A stretch of 64,000 nt of DNA, taken from the NCBI RefSeq assembly GCF_000381905.1, contig NZ_KB907259.1, positions 1 through 64,000 on the forward strand. The letters run 5' to 3'. Positions 1 through 8,675 of the stretch are shown here, one piece after another. The notes under the pieces are model-generated. The model saw only the letters and a program-made list of their open reading frames with translations, was not told the origin of the DNA and made no database searches. The stretch comes from Paenibacillus fonticola DSM 21315 (GTDB lineage: Bacteria; Bacillota; Bacilli; Paenibacillales; Paenibacillaceae). The position numbers and the translations under genes were made by a program. Position 1 is the stretch's first letter, and the number at the start of each line of letters is the position of its first letter.

Positions 1-131
1 AAAGAATCAAGGGCATCGGGTGGAATACTGTCGACTAGATGGTGGATCGAAAAAGCAATGTCATTTTCTTGTAATTTAACTTCTAAATCTAGCGGCAAAA
101 CCAATTGATTCATGTTATAATCTTTAAACAT
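1..131 (-). mobile_element. IS1182-family transposase, N-terminal end only (cut by window edge)
   Basis: The reverse strand reads ATG at 131 and runs off the left edge of the window after 43 codons. The peptide begins MFKDYNMNQLVLPLDL and continues with an IHHLVDSIP stretch. From memory this is the N-terminus typical of IS1182-family transposases (DDE type). The DDE catalytic core lies outside the window, so whether the copy is intact cannot be told. Just upstream (132-193) is an imperfect inverted repeat, AAGGACAC...GTGTCCTT, that looks like the terminal structure of the element. Confidence 0.75.
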
Positions 132-196
132 AAGGACACTTCTTTCTGATTGGATTTTGTGTGGTAACTTAATTTTATCAGAAGGTGTCCTTTTTT
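132..196. repeat. Inverted repeat at the outer end of the IS1182-like element
   Basis: AAGGACACTTCTTTCTGAT (132-150) is nearly the reverse complement of ATCAGAAGGTGTCCTT (178-193). The pair sits directly upstream of the transposase start and probably marks the end of the insertion sequence near 196. No target duplication can be checked because the other end is outside the window. Confidence 0.5.
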
Positions 197-210
197 ACGT
201 CAAAAATAAT

Positions 211-259
211 AAAAGCCGGTAAACTTTTACTCATCGTAAAAGCTTGCCGGCTATTTTTC
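211..259. terminator. Bidirectional Rho-independent terminator
   Basis: AAAAGCCGGTAAACTTTTAC pairs across a short loop with GTAAAAGCTTGCCGGCT and is followed by a T-rich run. A-rich sequence on the other side makes it usable in both directions. It separates the IS end from the downstream end of the uxu operon. Confidence 0.7.
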
Positions 260-506
260 GTTAGCGGAGGGTTTTGTCCCAGCCTCCATGATTTGTATCA
301 ACTTTTAATAAGACGTTGTTCATCTGAATGATAAGCTATTGAAGGCTCCACTCAGATATATAAATACGTGTGGTTCCACCATAGGTGACGGCAAGCTTCG
401 CAGCTCCCAGCGCGTGGTGCTTCGTTGCAAGCTATCAATCCGATTTGCGCAACAAACGGCTTCCCCGGCAGCAGGCGTCCCGCTGTAAGGTTGGCACGAG
501 GTGCAG
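260..506. other. Intergenic region, no gene recognised
   Basis: Between the terminator at 211-259 and the stop codon at 507 I see no ORF with a credible start and no recognisable RNA or repeat. Confidence 0.5.
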
Positions 507-893
507 TCAATCCGGCGTGTCCAGCGTAAGATGCATCTCCCCGTGCAGAGCGCGGCATGATTCAGCCGTTAACTGCAGCAAGTGCCGGCCAGCCGTGAGC
601 GGGATGCCTTCCGCGAGGTACCGCAGCGATCCGGCTTTATCCTCTGCCGGTTTAAGGCAGATCGGCCCCGGAAGGTACTGGCCGTCTACATTTAACCTGA
701 GCATCGGAGTATCGCCCGGATTAACGATGGCAGCGAGCTTCAGCGTATACAGGCCGCTCTGCTGGACGAAAATATCCAGCGGCCCTTCGGGAGCCAAGCA
801 GCATTCACCAAGGGCACCAGGTACAATATACGGATCGAAAGCCCCTTCCTCTCGTGATTTCGTTTCCAGTTCTGTAGTATGTGGTTGTGTCAC
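507..893 (-). CDS. Small beta-sandwich protein, possibly carbohydrate-binding
   Basis: A 128-residue soluble protein with no signal peptide. I chose the GTG start at 893 because GGAGG lies seven bases before it. The alternating hydrophobic pattern (LYTLKLAAIVN, LRLNVDG, GRHLLQLTAES) resembles the beta-sandwich of CBM6/CBM35-like modules or accessory domains of glycosidases, but I cannot name a family. It lies 175 bp downstream of uxuB on the same strand, so it may be the last gene of the glucuronate operon. Function is unknown. The strong start site and clear codon pattern favour a real gene. Confidence 0.55.
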   Translation of the reverse strand: MTQPHTTELETKSREEGAFDPYIVPGALGECCLAPEGPLDIFVQQSGLYTLKLAAIVNPGDTPMLRLNVDGQYLPGPICLKPAEDKAGSLRYLAEGIPLTAGRHLLQLTAESCRALHGEMHLTLDTPD

Positions 894-1068
894 TGTCTTG
901 CCTCCATAATAGCTTCAGGCGGTCCAAGCAAGCTTAGCTTCTGCCCGCCTGTATTGATGACGATTTTTTGCCGGACAACTGTGGGATCGGCCATCCAAAT
1001 CCGCAGTGCACGGCAAGCAATTGGTAAATAATTTCATTGGGAAGAGGTTAAAGCTTGAGTAAACTAGA

Positions 1069-1923
1069 TTACACCCCGGAGTAAGCCATGAATCCTCCAT
1101 CCACTGGTATAACAGTGCCGGTAACGAATCCCGAAGTATCCGCATCGGCAAGCCAGAGCAGCGTACCCAGCAGGTCTTCAGGTACGCCGAAGCGGCGCAT
1201 CGGCGTATGGGTAATGATTTTGTGCGAACGCTCGGTTAGCGATCCATCCGCATTTTTCAGCAGGTTGCGGTTTTGTTCTGTCAGGAAGAAGCCAGGCGCA
1301 ATTGCATTGACACGAATACCGGATTCCGCCAAATGTACGGCAAGCCACTGGGTAAAGTTGTTGATGGCCGCTTTGGCCGCGCTATAGGCGGGTACTTTGG
1401 TCATCGGGCAAGGCGCGCTCATCGAGGAGATGTTCAATACGACTGCTCCTGGCCGCCCAATCATTTCCTTGCTGAAAATTTGCGTCGGGATCAGCGTGCC
1501 AACGAAATTCAAATCAAAGACCGTTCTTACGCCGGCAATACTTAAATCGAAAAAAGTAGTAATATCTTTGTTCGCTAGATCCGCTGGATTGAACGTTTCG
1601 TTCGTCGTATTCGCACTGGGCTGATTTCCGCCCGCACCGTTGATCAAAATGTCGCAAGGGCCGAAGCGTTCCCGGACCGTTTGTTCCGCCGCCCGGACGC
1701 TGGCTTCATCCGTTACGTCACAGGCTACAGCGATCGCTTCGCCGCCGCTTTGTGCAATCGCTGCGGCAACTTCTTCGCCCTTCTCCTTTGTCCGGTTCAA
1801 AATGGCAACTTTGACGCCCTGCCGGGTGAGCTCTAGCGCCATCGCCCGGCAAAGTACGCCGGAACCTCCAGTGATCACCGCTGTTTTTCCTTCGAGAGAA
1901 GGATGCTTAGGCAGGTGTGACAT
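1069..1923 (-). CDS. uxuB: D-mannonate oxidoreductase (fructuronate reductase), SDR family
   Basis: 284 residues. Reduces D-fructuronate to D-mannonate with a nicotinamide cofactor in the cytoplasm, the second step of glucuronate breakdown. It is a short-chain dehydrogenase: an N-terminal Rossmann motif TGGSGVL near residue 20, the NGAGG motif near 90, catalytic Ser in NISSM, and the YSAAK Tyr/Lys pair near 180. The SDR type (B. subtilis YjmF/UxuB class) differs from the long-chain UxuB of E. coli. The third glycine of the usual TGxxxGxG appears as Cys (GVLC). The ATG at 1923 begins one base after the uxuA stop, implying translational coupling. A 106-codon upstream extension inside uxuA is not credible. 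Substrate is inferred from the neighbours. Confidence 0.88.
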   Translation of the reverse strand: MSHLPKHPSLEGKTAVITGGSGVLCRAMALELTRQGVKVAILNRTKEKGEEVAAAIAQSGGEAIAVACDVTDEASVRAAEQTVRERFGPCDILINGAGGNQPSANTTNETFNPADLANKDITTFFDLSIAGVRTVFDLNFVGTLIPTQIFSKEMIGRPGAVVLNISSMSAPCPMTKVPAYSAAKAAINNFTQWLAVHLAESGIRVNAIAPGFFLTEQNRNLLKNADGSLTERSHKIITHTPMRRFGVPEDLLGTLLWLADADTSGFVTGTVIPVDGGFMAYSGV

Positions 1924-1924
1924 C

Positions 1925-3022
1925 TTATTTCCCCTCCCCTGAGGCTGCGCCTGCGGATGACTTCTTCTGTGAAGAGAAAGCATCCCATAGCCCCCATAAG
2001 TACATGATGCCAAGGGCACGGTCATAAAGGCCGTATCCTGGACGGCATTGCTCGCCCCAAATATGTCTTCCATGGTCCGGACGGCAGTAACCGGTGAAGT
2101 CGGTGTCATGGTATGCTTCCACAACGCCGGTAATATCGACTGTACCGTCAGAGGTTTTATGGGAGGTTTCGATGAAATCTCCGTTGTCCATGACGCGAAC
2201 GTTGCGAATATGAGTGAACGGAATGCGTCCGCGGAACTCATGAATCATAGAAATAATGTCATTGCTTGGTTTCGCCCCCAGCGAGCCGGTGCACAGCGTA
2301 ATGCCGTTAGCCGGGCTGTCATGCAGGGACAGCAAACGCCGGAATCCAGGCTGATCGTTCAAAATCCGCGGCAGTCCAAAGATAGGGAATGGCGGATCGT
2401 CGGGATGAACTGCCATCAGGATGCCGTTCTTTTCGGCAGCTGGAATGATGGCGTCCAGGAAATATTTCAAGTTGTCCCAGAGATCTTCCTCTGTAACATT
2501 TTTATAAGCCTCAAACAGAGATGTTAAATGTGCAAGCCGCTCTGGCTCCCAGCCAGGCATCGTCAGATCGCTGTTCTGGTTAATGAGTTTTACCAGATCG
2601 AACGGATCCACACCGTGAATTTTGTCCTGCTCAAAAAACAGGGCGGTAGAGCCGTCTTCCAATTCCTTGAACAGATCGGTTCTTGCCCAGTCGAACACAG
2701 GCATAAAATTGTAGCAAATAACCTTTACGCCTATTTTGGCCAGGTTTTCAATCGTCTCGATGTAATTTTTGATATATTGATCGCGCGTAGGGAGTCCAAG
2801 CTTAATATCCTCATGCACGTTAACGCTTTCAACGACTTCAGTATGCAAGCCATATTTCTTCGCTAAATCGTGGACTTCCGTAATTTTATCCAACGGCCAT
2901 ACTTCACCGGCAGGCACATCATGCAGTGCCCACACGATGCCCTCTGTTCCCGGGATTTGTTTAATTTGATCCAGCGTAACTGTGTCATTGTTCTCGCCGA
3001 ACCAGCGAAATACCATACGCAT
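1925..3022 (-). CDS. uxuA: Mannonate dehydratase
   Basis: 365 residues, the usual size for the family. Dehydrates D-mannonate to 2-keto-3-deoxy-D-gluconate, using a divalent metal, in the cytoplasm. The N-terminus ([16 protein letters not shown]), the [14 protein letters not shown] segment, [16 protein letters not shown] and the C-terminal RPDHGRH...[17 protein letters not shown] block match the UxuA family. The conserved His, Asp and Cys residues in those blocks form the metal site. It is followed one base later by uxuB and preceded by a GntR-family regulator gene. I found no KDG kinase or aldolase in the window, so the pathway must be finished elsewhere. Confidence 0.95.
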   Translation of the reverse strand: MRMVFRWFGENNDTVTLDQIKQIPGTEGIVWALHDVPAGEVWPLDKITEVHDLAKKYGLHTEVVESVNVHEDIKLGLPTRDQYIKNYIETIENLAKIGVKVICYNFMPVFDWARTDLFKELEDGSTALFFEQDKIHGVDPFDLVKLINQNSDLTMPGWEPERLAHLTSLFEAYKNVTEEDLWDNLKYFLDAIIPAAEKNGILMAVHPDDPPFPIFGLPRILNDQPGFRRLLSLHDSPANGITLCTGSLGAKPSNDIISMIHEFRGRIPFTHIRNVRVMDNGDFIETSHKTSDGTVDITGVVEAYHDTDFTGYCRPDHGRHIWGEQCRPGYGLYDRALGIMYLWGLWDAFSSQKKSSAGAASGEGK

Positions 3023-3049
3023 GCCTTCACCGCCTAATTGAATTAGTAA

Positions 3050-3739
3050 TTAATTTGTTGGTTGTTTGAAATAATCAGGAAACTTTTTCTGCAGCAAGCC
3101 CAAATTATATATGCTGAGGGCGAGATGCTTCTCCATCAAACGATCGGCCAAGGCTTCATCCTTCTGGCAGATCGCTTCGTACATATCACGATGCTGTTCG
3201 AATAAATGTTCCCAACGGGGTTCCGTTCTCATCCACAATATCCGGCTGCGATTCAAATGGGCATTCATTTGTTGAATTACCGTCCATGTTCCCAGCTTGT
3301 TTACACCCTCGAACAAAATCCGGTGAAATTGTTCGTCGAGCTCAAACATCGCCATTCCATCATGCTGCAGAAAAGATTCCTGCTGGAGGGATAAGTTGCT
3401 TTTCAGTTCGTCCAGCCGCTCTGGCGAAAATTGCTTACAGGCTAGCCGTATAACCGCTCGCTCCAACTGCTCGCGCATAAACTGGGCTTCCAGGACGAGA
3501 TCCGGGTCAATTAGAGAGACTCGTGTACCGCGTTGAGGAAGAACAAGCACCAGCCCTTCTTGTGCGAGCCGGACGAAGCTTTCCCTTACGGGGGTACGGC
3601 TGACATTGAAAGTGATCGACATTTCCTTCTCGGACAATGCGGTGCCTGGAGGGAGCTCCATATTGACGATTTGCTTTTTTAATTGGTAGTACACCGTATT
3701 CCCAGCCGATTCTTGCATGGGAGCATGTATTCCTCTCAA
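3050..3739 (-). CDS. GntR-family (FadR/FCD) transcriptional regulator of the uxu genes
   Basis: 229 residues. The N-terminal winged helix (about 10-75) includes LKKQIVNMELPPG and the typical SRTPVRESFVRL recognition region. The C-terminal part is an all-helical FCD ligand domain containing DEQFHRILF and an EQHRDMYEAI segment, normally metal- and effector-binding. The start is TTG at 3739, preceded by AGGAGGTG five bases away; there is no better upstream choice. It lies 27 bp upstream of uxuA on the same strand and is divergent from uxaC, with an 11-bp palindrome in between. I infer it controls both transcripts in response to a uronate or KDG intermediate. Confidence 0.85.
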   Translation of the reverse strand: MRGIHAPMQESAGNTVYYQLKKQIVNMELPPGTALSEKEMSITFNVSRTPVRESFVRLAQEGLVLVLPQRGTRVSLIDPDLVLEAQFMREQLERAVIRLACKQFSPERLDELKSNLSLQQESFLQHDGMAMFELDEQFHRILFEGVNKLGTWTVIQQMNAHLNRSRILWMRTEPRWEHLFEQHRDMYEAICQKDEALADRLMEKHLALSIYNLGLLQKKFPDYFKQPTN

Positions 3740-3760
3740 TCGATCACCTCCTTACTCCTT

Positions 3761-3790
3761 CCATACTACCACACTTGTATGGTAGTATGG
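3761..3790. promoter_or_regulatory. Candidate operator for the GntR-family uxu regulator
   Basis: CCATACTACCA is repeated as its exact reverse complement TGGTAGTATGG, with eight bases between the two arms. It lies 22 bp upstream of the regulator's TTG start and 70 bp upstream of uxaC, exactly in the divergent control region. GntR proteins bind palindromes of this sort as dimers. Binding by this regulator is inferred from position only. Confidence 0.6.
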
Positions 3791-3859
3791 AACTGAATAT
3801 TTAGCAACAAATAATAGCTAATAATATGAACGATAATATGAATCTTGGGAGGACGGAGC

Positions 3860-5278
3860 ATGAAGCATTTTAACACGGAAAATTTATTGCTAACAAATGA
3901 GAGCGCCAGAAAACTTTATCATGAGTATGCAGCAGCCATGCCTGTTTATGATTATCACAATCATTTGAATGCCGGGGATATCGCGGCGAACAAGCAATTC
4001 CGTAATCTGACCGAGCTGTGGCTCGAAGGGGATCATTACAAATGGCGCGCTATGCGCTGGCTGGGCATTGACGAATCGCTGATTACGGGAAATGCGGGCG
4101 ATCAGGACAAATTTATGGCCTGGGCCCGGGCTGTGCCGCGCTTGGTCGGAAATCCGCTGTATCATTGGAGTCATCTGGAGCTGTCCCGGCATTTCGGGAT
4201 TGAAGAGCGGCTCAGTGAAGACAATGCGGAGAGCGTATGGCACCGCTGTAATGAACAGCTGCAGGAGCGGTCGCTTCACGCCGCAGGAATATTGAACAAA
4301 TTCGATGTCCGCGTCGCCTGTACAACAGACGATCCGGTTGATGATTTGGCTGCGCATTTGGAAATTCAGAATAATGACGAGATTATGACTGCCGTTCTAC
4401 CGACCTTTAGACCGGATCGGGCATTAGATATTAACAGCTTGGCGTTCGCTGAATATGTGCAAAACCTGGGGGCAAAAGCCGGTGCTCCGGTTACGAAATA
4501 CGCCGGGCTGCTTCAGGCATTGGAGAACAGGATGGACTACTTCCATGCTGCAGGCTGCCGATTGTCCGATCACGGATTTGGCGAATTCCCATTTGAGCAT
4601 GCGACCGAACGGGAGGTAGAGAGCTTATTTGCTAAAGCTCTTCGTCATGAGAAGCTCACGCCTGCCGAGGAGGGCCAATATCGGACGTTCACCCTGCTGC
4701 GATTAGGGGAGATGTATCATGCCCGTGGCTGGACGATGCAGCTGCATATCGGTGCGGTACGGAACAGTAACACCCGCATGCTGGCGAAGCTCGGCAAGGA
4801 TAGCGGCTACGATTCCATTCTCGATTATCACCTGGCAGCATCACTGAATGCATTCCTGAATGAGCTTGATACGGAGGATCGTCTGCCAAAGACGATTGTC
4901 TACAGTCTATATCCTTATCATTACGAGATGATCGCTACAGCGATTGGCAATTTCCAGTCTGGAGAAGAAGCGGGCAAGCTGCAGCTTGGCTCAGCCTGGT
5001 GGTTTCATGATCAGAAGGAAGGAATGCTTCAACAGCTAAAAGCGCTGTCCTCGATCGGGGTAATCAGCACCTTTGTCGGCATGTTGACGGATTCGCGCAG
5101 CTTTATGTCTTTCCCAAGGCACGAATATTTCCGCCGTGTGTTATGCCGTCTGTTCGGACAGTGGATAGAGGAAGGGGACCTGCCGGCAGATTACGATTAC
5201 ATTGGGCAAATCGTGCAGGACATCTGCTTTAACAACGCTTCTCAATATTTCGGAATTCCAGGAAAAAAGCAACGTTAA
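3860..5278 (+). CDS. uxaC: Glucuronate (uronate) isomerase
   Basis: 472 residues, the expected size. Isomerises D-glucuronate to D-fructuronate (and galacturonate to tagaturonate), the first step of the pathway finished by UxuB and UxuA. It belongs to the amidohydrolase superfamily: the metal-binding motif YDYHNHLN is near residue 35, followed by LWLEGDHYKWRAMR, CTTDDPVDDL near 155 and HIGAVRNSN near 300. The ATG at 3860 was chosen because GGGAGGACGGAGC precedes it; an in-frame TTG five codons earlier has no such site. Transcribed divergently from the regulator and uxuA-uxuB. Confidence 0.95.
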   Translation: MKHFNTENLLLTNESARKLYHEYAAAMPVYDYHNHLNAGDIAANKQFRNLTELWLEGDHYKWRAMRWLGIDESLITGNAGDQDKFMAWARAVPRLVGNPLYHWSHLELSRHFGIEERLSEDNAESVWHRCNEQLQERSLHAAGILNKFDVRVACTTDDPVDDLAAHLEIQNNDEIMTAVLPTFRPDRALDINSLAFAEYVQNLGAKAGAPVTKYAGLLQALENRMDYFHAAGCRLSDHGFGEFPFEHATEREVESLFAKALRHEKLTPAEEGQYRTFTLLRLGEMYHARGWTMQLHIGAVRNSNTRMLAKLGKDSGYDSILDYHLAASLNAFLNELDTEDRLPKTIVYSLYPYHYEMIATAIGNFQSGEEAGKLQLGSAWWFHDQKEGMLQQLKALSSIGVISTFVGMLTDSRSFMSFPRHEYFRRVLCRLFGQWIEEGDLPADYDYIGQIVQDICFNNASQYFGIPGKKQR

Positions 5279-5607
5279 CAGATGTGCATACCGCCTGTGG
5301 ACTTGTACTTCGTGCGCATTACTTCCTCTGCGCACGAACTGTGCGCCCGAAGCGGGGACGGGACATGCTTGGATAGCCGTCGCCTGGCCTAAAGCGGTGC
5401 GAAGGGCAGGCAATGGCAGCTTGCAGCTTTGCGGCCATATGAGGCAAGAGGGTTAATGTTTGTCCGGTGCAGTAGCTGAGCAGGCCTAAGGCAGCTACAG
5501 GCAGCTTACAGGGGGGCTTACACGCGGCATAACAAAATCTCTCCGCTAGCAGCATTGCGAAGCGCCTCGCGGCTGCTTAATTAGCGGAGAGATTTTGACC
5601 TTCAATA
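5279..5607. other. Intergenic region with two hairpins, no gene
   Basis: Convergent gap between uxaC and the rhodanese gene. It contains a perfect 10-bp inverted repeat TTCGTGCGCA / TGCGCACGAA (5309-5318 and 5329-5338) and the long terminator stem at 5533-5597. A reading frame over 5202-5456 lacks a ribosome binding site and similarity I can recognise, so I do not call it. Confidence 0.5.
5533..5597. terminator. Long bidirectional terminator-like hairpin
   Basis: CAAAATCTCTCCGCTA (5533-5548) pairs perfectly with TAGCGGAGAGATTTTG (5582-5597). The internal sequence adds a further GCAGC/GCTGC pairing. It sits between two convergent transcription units (uxaC and the rhodanese/cysK genes). Confidence 0.65.
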
Positions 5608-5964
5608 TTAGGAACGCTCCAATTTCTGAGGATCAAACTGCTGCATAATATTTTCGGGACCCGAGGCGATTTCTCCATCCCAATCCAGCATGCCCCCAGC
5701 GTAATTGTGCACCTCTCGAAAGCCGAGCTGCTGGAAGTATTTCGCTACATTAAAGCTTCGCTGTCCGCTGCGGCATACGAAGACGTATGCTCTGCTCTTG
5801 TCGAGCTCGTTCATGTAGTTAGGGATTTCGCCCATCGGAATGAGCGGCACACCCGGGATGTGCGCTTCATTGTATTCCTCCGGTTCTCTGACATCAATGA
5901 TGATCGTCCGGTCATTCGTGTCCTCTAAAATACTGGCTAGTTCAACGGTGTCTAAATGAGACAC
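5608..5964 (-). CDS. Single-domain rhodanese (sulfurtransferase)
   Basis: 118-residue cytoplasmic rhodanese. The domain runs from IIIDVREPEEYNEAHIPG near residue 20 to the active loop CRSGQRS near 64, whose Cys carries the persulfide, and ends with NYAGGMLDW. Single-domain rhodaneses move sulfane sulfur between low-molecular thiols and proteins. It lies downstream of a cysteine synthase on the same strand (66-bp gap), which fits a sulfur-metabolism pair. The start is GTG at 5964, with only a weak ribosome binding site. The exact acceptor is unknown. Confidence 0.85.
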   Translation of the reverse strand: MSHLDTVELASILEDTNDRTIIIDVREPEEYNEAHIPGVPLIPMGEIPNYMNELDKSRAYVFVCRSGQRSFNVAKYFQQLGFREVHNYAGGMLDWDGEIASGPENIMQQFDPQKLERS

Positions 5965-6030
5965 GCCATCGATATATCTGCTTATGGCAGAGCACCCCGC
6001 TTCTATAATTCATTTTTGCACTTTATGTTG

Positions 6031-6954
6031 TTAAGAAAATATATCCATACTTAAATATCGTTCTCCCGTGTCCGGGGCAATGCACAGAATCCGCTTGCCT
6101 GCTCCAAGCTTGCGGGCATATTGAATTGCCGTCCAGACCGATGCTCCGGCGGAAGGGCCGACGAGAATCCCTTCCCGTGCTGCCAAGCTCCGGGTTGTTT
6201 CCAGAGCGTCCTCATCGGCCACCTGTGTGATTTCATCGTAGACGCTTGTATTGAGTATCGGGGGAATGAAGCCGGGACTTGTGCCGACAAGCTTGTGCGG
6301 ACCCGGCACGCCACCAGAGAGGACGGGAGATCCCTCCGGTTCGACGACAATGATGCGTATGCCCGGGAGGTGTTCCTTCAAATACTCGCCTGTTCCTGTA
6401 ATCGTGCCGCCTGTCCCCGAAGTGGCGACGAACATATCGAGGCGGCCGTCCATTTGCTGTACAATTTCTGGACCTGTCGTCAGACGGTGAACGCTCGGGT
6501 TGGCTTCATTCTCAAACTGCTGCGGCATGAAGCTGTCCGGGATTTCTGCAAGCAGCTGCTTCGCCTTCTCGATGGCGCCCGGCATCCGTTTGGCCGAAGG
6601 AGTCAGCACAACCTCTGCGCCGTAAGCTTTCAATATATTGATTCTTTCCTTGGTCATATTGTCCGGCATGACGAGAATGGCCCGATAGCCTTTGGCAGCT
6701 GCCGTCATGGCCAGCCCAATACCTGTATTTCCGCTCGTCGGCTCGATAATTGTCGATCCAAGCTTTAATAAACCAGCTCTTTCCGCCTCGTAAATCATAT
6801 GAGATGCTGCGCGGTCTTTGACGCTGCCGCTTGGATTGAAATATTCCAGCTTCACATAAACCTCGGCATCCTGCGGGCCAACGAGGCGGTTTAGTTTAAC
6901 TGCCGGGGTATTGCCGACAAGCTCAACAATGCTGTTCACTACTTTTCGGAACAT
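6031..6954 (-). CDS. cysK: Cysteine synthase (O-acetylserine sulfhydrylase), PLP enzyme
   Basis: 307 residues. Converts O-acetyl-L-serine plus sulfide into L-cysteine with pyridoxal phosphate. Fold-type II motifs are clear: the PLP lysine in NPSGSVKDR near residue 42, the substrate loop TSGNTG near 72, and the phosphate-binding SGTGGT near 180. I took the ATG at 6954 because AAAGGTG lies nine bases upstream; the GTG and ATG at 6966 and 6963 sit on top of that site. The N-terminus then reads MFRKVVNSIVELVGNTP, like B. subtilis CysK. A cystathionine beta-synthase-type role cannot be excluded from sequence alone. Confidence 0.9.
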   Translation of the reverse strand: MFRKVVNSIVELVGNTPAVKLNRLVGPQDAEVYVKLEYFNPSGSVKDRAASHMIYEAERAGLLKLGSTIIEPTSGNTGIGLAMTAAAKGYRAILVMPDNMTKERINILKAYGAEVVLTPSAKRMPGAIEKAKQLLAEIPDSFMPQQFENEANPSVHRLTTGPEIVQQMDGRLDMFVATSGTGGTITGTGEYLKEHLPGIRIIVVEPEGSPVLSGGVPGPHKLVGTSPGFIPPILNTSVYDEITQVADEDALETTRSLAAREGILVGPSAGASVWTAIQYARKLGAGKRILCIAPDTGERYLSMDIFS

Positions 6955-7060
6955 GGGGTGCATCACCTTTCAACGAGCCATGTATGTTTATCTATTTTAT
7001 CGGTAAAATCGTGCACTTTCAAGTTTGGAGCGGCTCGGCCCGAAACGCCTAAGTCGTGAT

Positions 7061-7948
7061 TTACCAAGAGGATAACTCCGTCCGTTTCCAAGTATCTTTG
7101 GCTACGCAGACGTATATATAATTTTCATCCCAAGCGATATCCCCTTTGTTGCCTGGCGCTTTGGAGGAAGCAGGAGTTTTCGATTCGCGGATCGCGATGC
7201 TGTCCCCGTTCACATCCAGCTTACTCATCGGCTTGTTCGTTCCTACGCCGACATTTCCGTCGCTCCGCTTAACGAACAGAGCGCTGTCGAGCGCCTCCCC
7301 TTGGTCGGAGTAACGAATTACGTTGAAATCTCCGCCTTCATTGTTCCCTGCAAGCCCAGAGTCGTCAGCCCGTAAACTCCACAGCGGGGTGGTCGCATTA
7401 TTTTCTCCGGTGTTCGCAAATTGTATATCCCGGTTGCCTTCGCCGGCCACCCGCAAAATCCCGTCCATTACATTGAAATTGGAGGAATGGGTCCGTATTT
7501 CCGAAACATCGGTATCGTAAGGAATCTCAAAGCGGGTGAATAACTGATCCTTATGTTCTCCGTCCGGAGACATTGTCGTTTCGATCGAAATATGTTTATG
7601 GTCATGCTGCTCGGGATTGTTAGCCTTGTCATGAGAAACGATGGCCGTCTTGTCCATCCCTTTTTCATCAGCCCAGGAAATGGCCGGCTTAGCGCGCTCG
7701 GCTGTCCATTGCAGCCTGATCAAATCCGATAAATGCCCTTCACTTGCAATCCATTTCTGGTCGGTTGAGAGGTGAATGCGTTCATTGTGCGGGAAGGCGA
7801 TGCCGCCGCCTGGCAGTTTTGATTCTTGAAATGAAACAGCGTCTGCTGCGGATGAATGTTGTTTAGGGGTGCTGCTGCTCTGGCAACCTCCTAAATAAGC
7901 TAGACTAAAACCTAAAACTAAGAGCTTGGCGATTTTTACTGTGTTCAT
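7061..7948 (-). CDS. Lipoprotein with phage-tail-fibre-like C-terminal segments
   Basis: 295 residues. The ATG at 7948 follows AGAGGAG by seven bases. Residues 1-21 are a lipoprotein signal peptide ending in the lipobox LGGC, so the protein should be tethered outside the membrane. The C-terminal half contains NVGVGTNKPMSKLDVNG, very close to a short motif common in phage tail fibres and related surface adhesins. It ends with GDIAWDENYIYVCVAKDTWKR, also typical of tail-spike tips. The rest is beta-rich with no family I can name. A Fur-box-like sequence lies upstream at 8066-8080. Function unknown; a surface or adhesion role is a guess. Confidence 0.65.
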   Translation of the reverse strand: MNTVKIAKLLVLGFSLAYLGGCQSSSTPKQHSSAADAVSFQESKLPGGGIAFPHNERIHLSTDQKWIASEGHLSDLIRLQWTAERAKPAISWADEKGMDKTAIVSHDKANNPEQHDHKHISIETTMSPDGEHKDQLFTRFEIPYDTDVSEIRTHSSNFNVMDGILRVAGEGNRDIQFANTGENNATTPLWSLRADDSGLAGNNEGGDFNVIRYSDQGEALDSALFVKRSDGNVGVGTNKPMSKLDVNGDSIAIRESKTPASSKAPGNKGDIAWDENYIYVCVAKDTWKRTELSSW

Positions 7949-8391
7949 ACAGTATTCTCCTCTCATAATAAAATGATCATGCTCTCTATCCAATATTTCT
8001 CTCCGTCGGTAAGCTCCCGCTTTTTATATACGAGTATCGAAGCGGGTGAATAAAAGCTATAAAGATGATAATGATTTTAAAACGTTTCTAGCAATAGGCT
8101 TATAGATGGGGCAAGCATTTTCCGGATCTTGTAAACAAGGACGATATTAGGAAGAAAGAAGCAGGAGCAAAGGTTAGTGAGTTTCTAATCGAACAATGCA
8201 ACTCAACTTTCAATAACTGCTAAATGTTTTAGAGCGTTGCTGTTTTCTGCTGCTTTGTTTTTCATCAGACATTTTTGGGACAAGCTTAGCATCTTTGGGA
8301 GGATTTAAACAAACGGCAGCTGAAATTAGGGAATGAAGTACTAGTTGGACCGGATCGAAGTATTACTATAAAAGTACTGTCCTTGTCAAGA

Positions 8392-8638
8392 TGTGGACAA
8401 AGTTATCCACAGATTGTAGACTAACTATCTGAAAAAAGAATGAAAGCTTATGTACCAAGAGGTTGAACAATTTACGAAAAAGTGGATGTTTTTTTCTGAA
8501 AACTGTGGATAATGTGGATAGTTCGGTGGATAATTTGCATAACTTCGCAAAAAGACGGTTTTTAAAGGAAAAAAACGGCCTGAGAGGCCGTTATCGATAA
8601 TCAGTTTAAGGTGGGTTTGTGGATAACCATGTGCATAA
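8392..8638. promoter_or_regulatory. DnaA-box cluster (possible extra-oriC DnaA-binding region)
   Basis: Four exact matches to TTATNCACA or its complement: 8403-8411 (+), 8504-8512 (-), 8618-8626 (-) and 8630-8638 (-). Four one-mismatch copies: 8392-8400, 8513-8521, 8525-8533 and 8534-8542. Two pairs are head-to-tail without a gap. In Bacillus, clusters of this kind away from oriC bind DnaA and affect initiation control. There is no dnaA or dnaN here, so this is not the main origin. Confidence 0.7.
8565..8594 (-). terminator. Terminator of ydiF
   Basis: On the minus strand AACGGCC-TCTCA-GGCCGTT is followed by seven T residues. It lies about 80 bp after the ydiF stop codon and is embedded among the DnaA boxes. 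Confidence 0.8.
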
Positions 8639-8675
8639 CTGACTCTATTGTTAACGTGATGTAAAAAAATATTTT

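Larger units (their letters stand above)
7949..8675. other. Intergenic region carrying a DnaA-box cluster
   Basis: About 730 bp with no credible gene. It holds a Fur-box-like sequence (8066-8080), the terminator of ydiF (8565-8594) and eight DnaA boxes or near-boxes between 8392 and 8638. A reading frame on the minus strand at 8425-8700 is an accident of these repeats. Confidence 0.6.

Noticed and set aside
1924..2241. A 106-codon N-terminal extension of uxuB
   Set aside because: It lies inside uxuA in another frame, while the ATG at 1923 gives the normal SDR N-terminus and follows the uxuA stop by one base.
5202..5456. An 84-codon frame overlapping the end of uxaC
   Set aside because: No ribosome binding site, irregular composition rich in Cys and Trp, and it crosses a hairpin-rich intergenic region.
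6121..6768. A 215-codon plus-strand frame inside cysK
   Set aside because: It is antisense to a clear cysteine synthase gene and has no ribosome binding site or similarity.
8392..8638. The chromosomal replication origin oriC
   Set aside because: There is no dnaA, dnaN or AT-rich unwinding region here; the genes around are ydiF and a lipoprotein.
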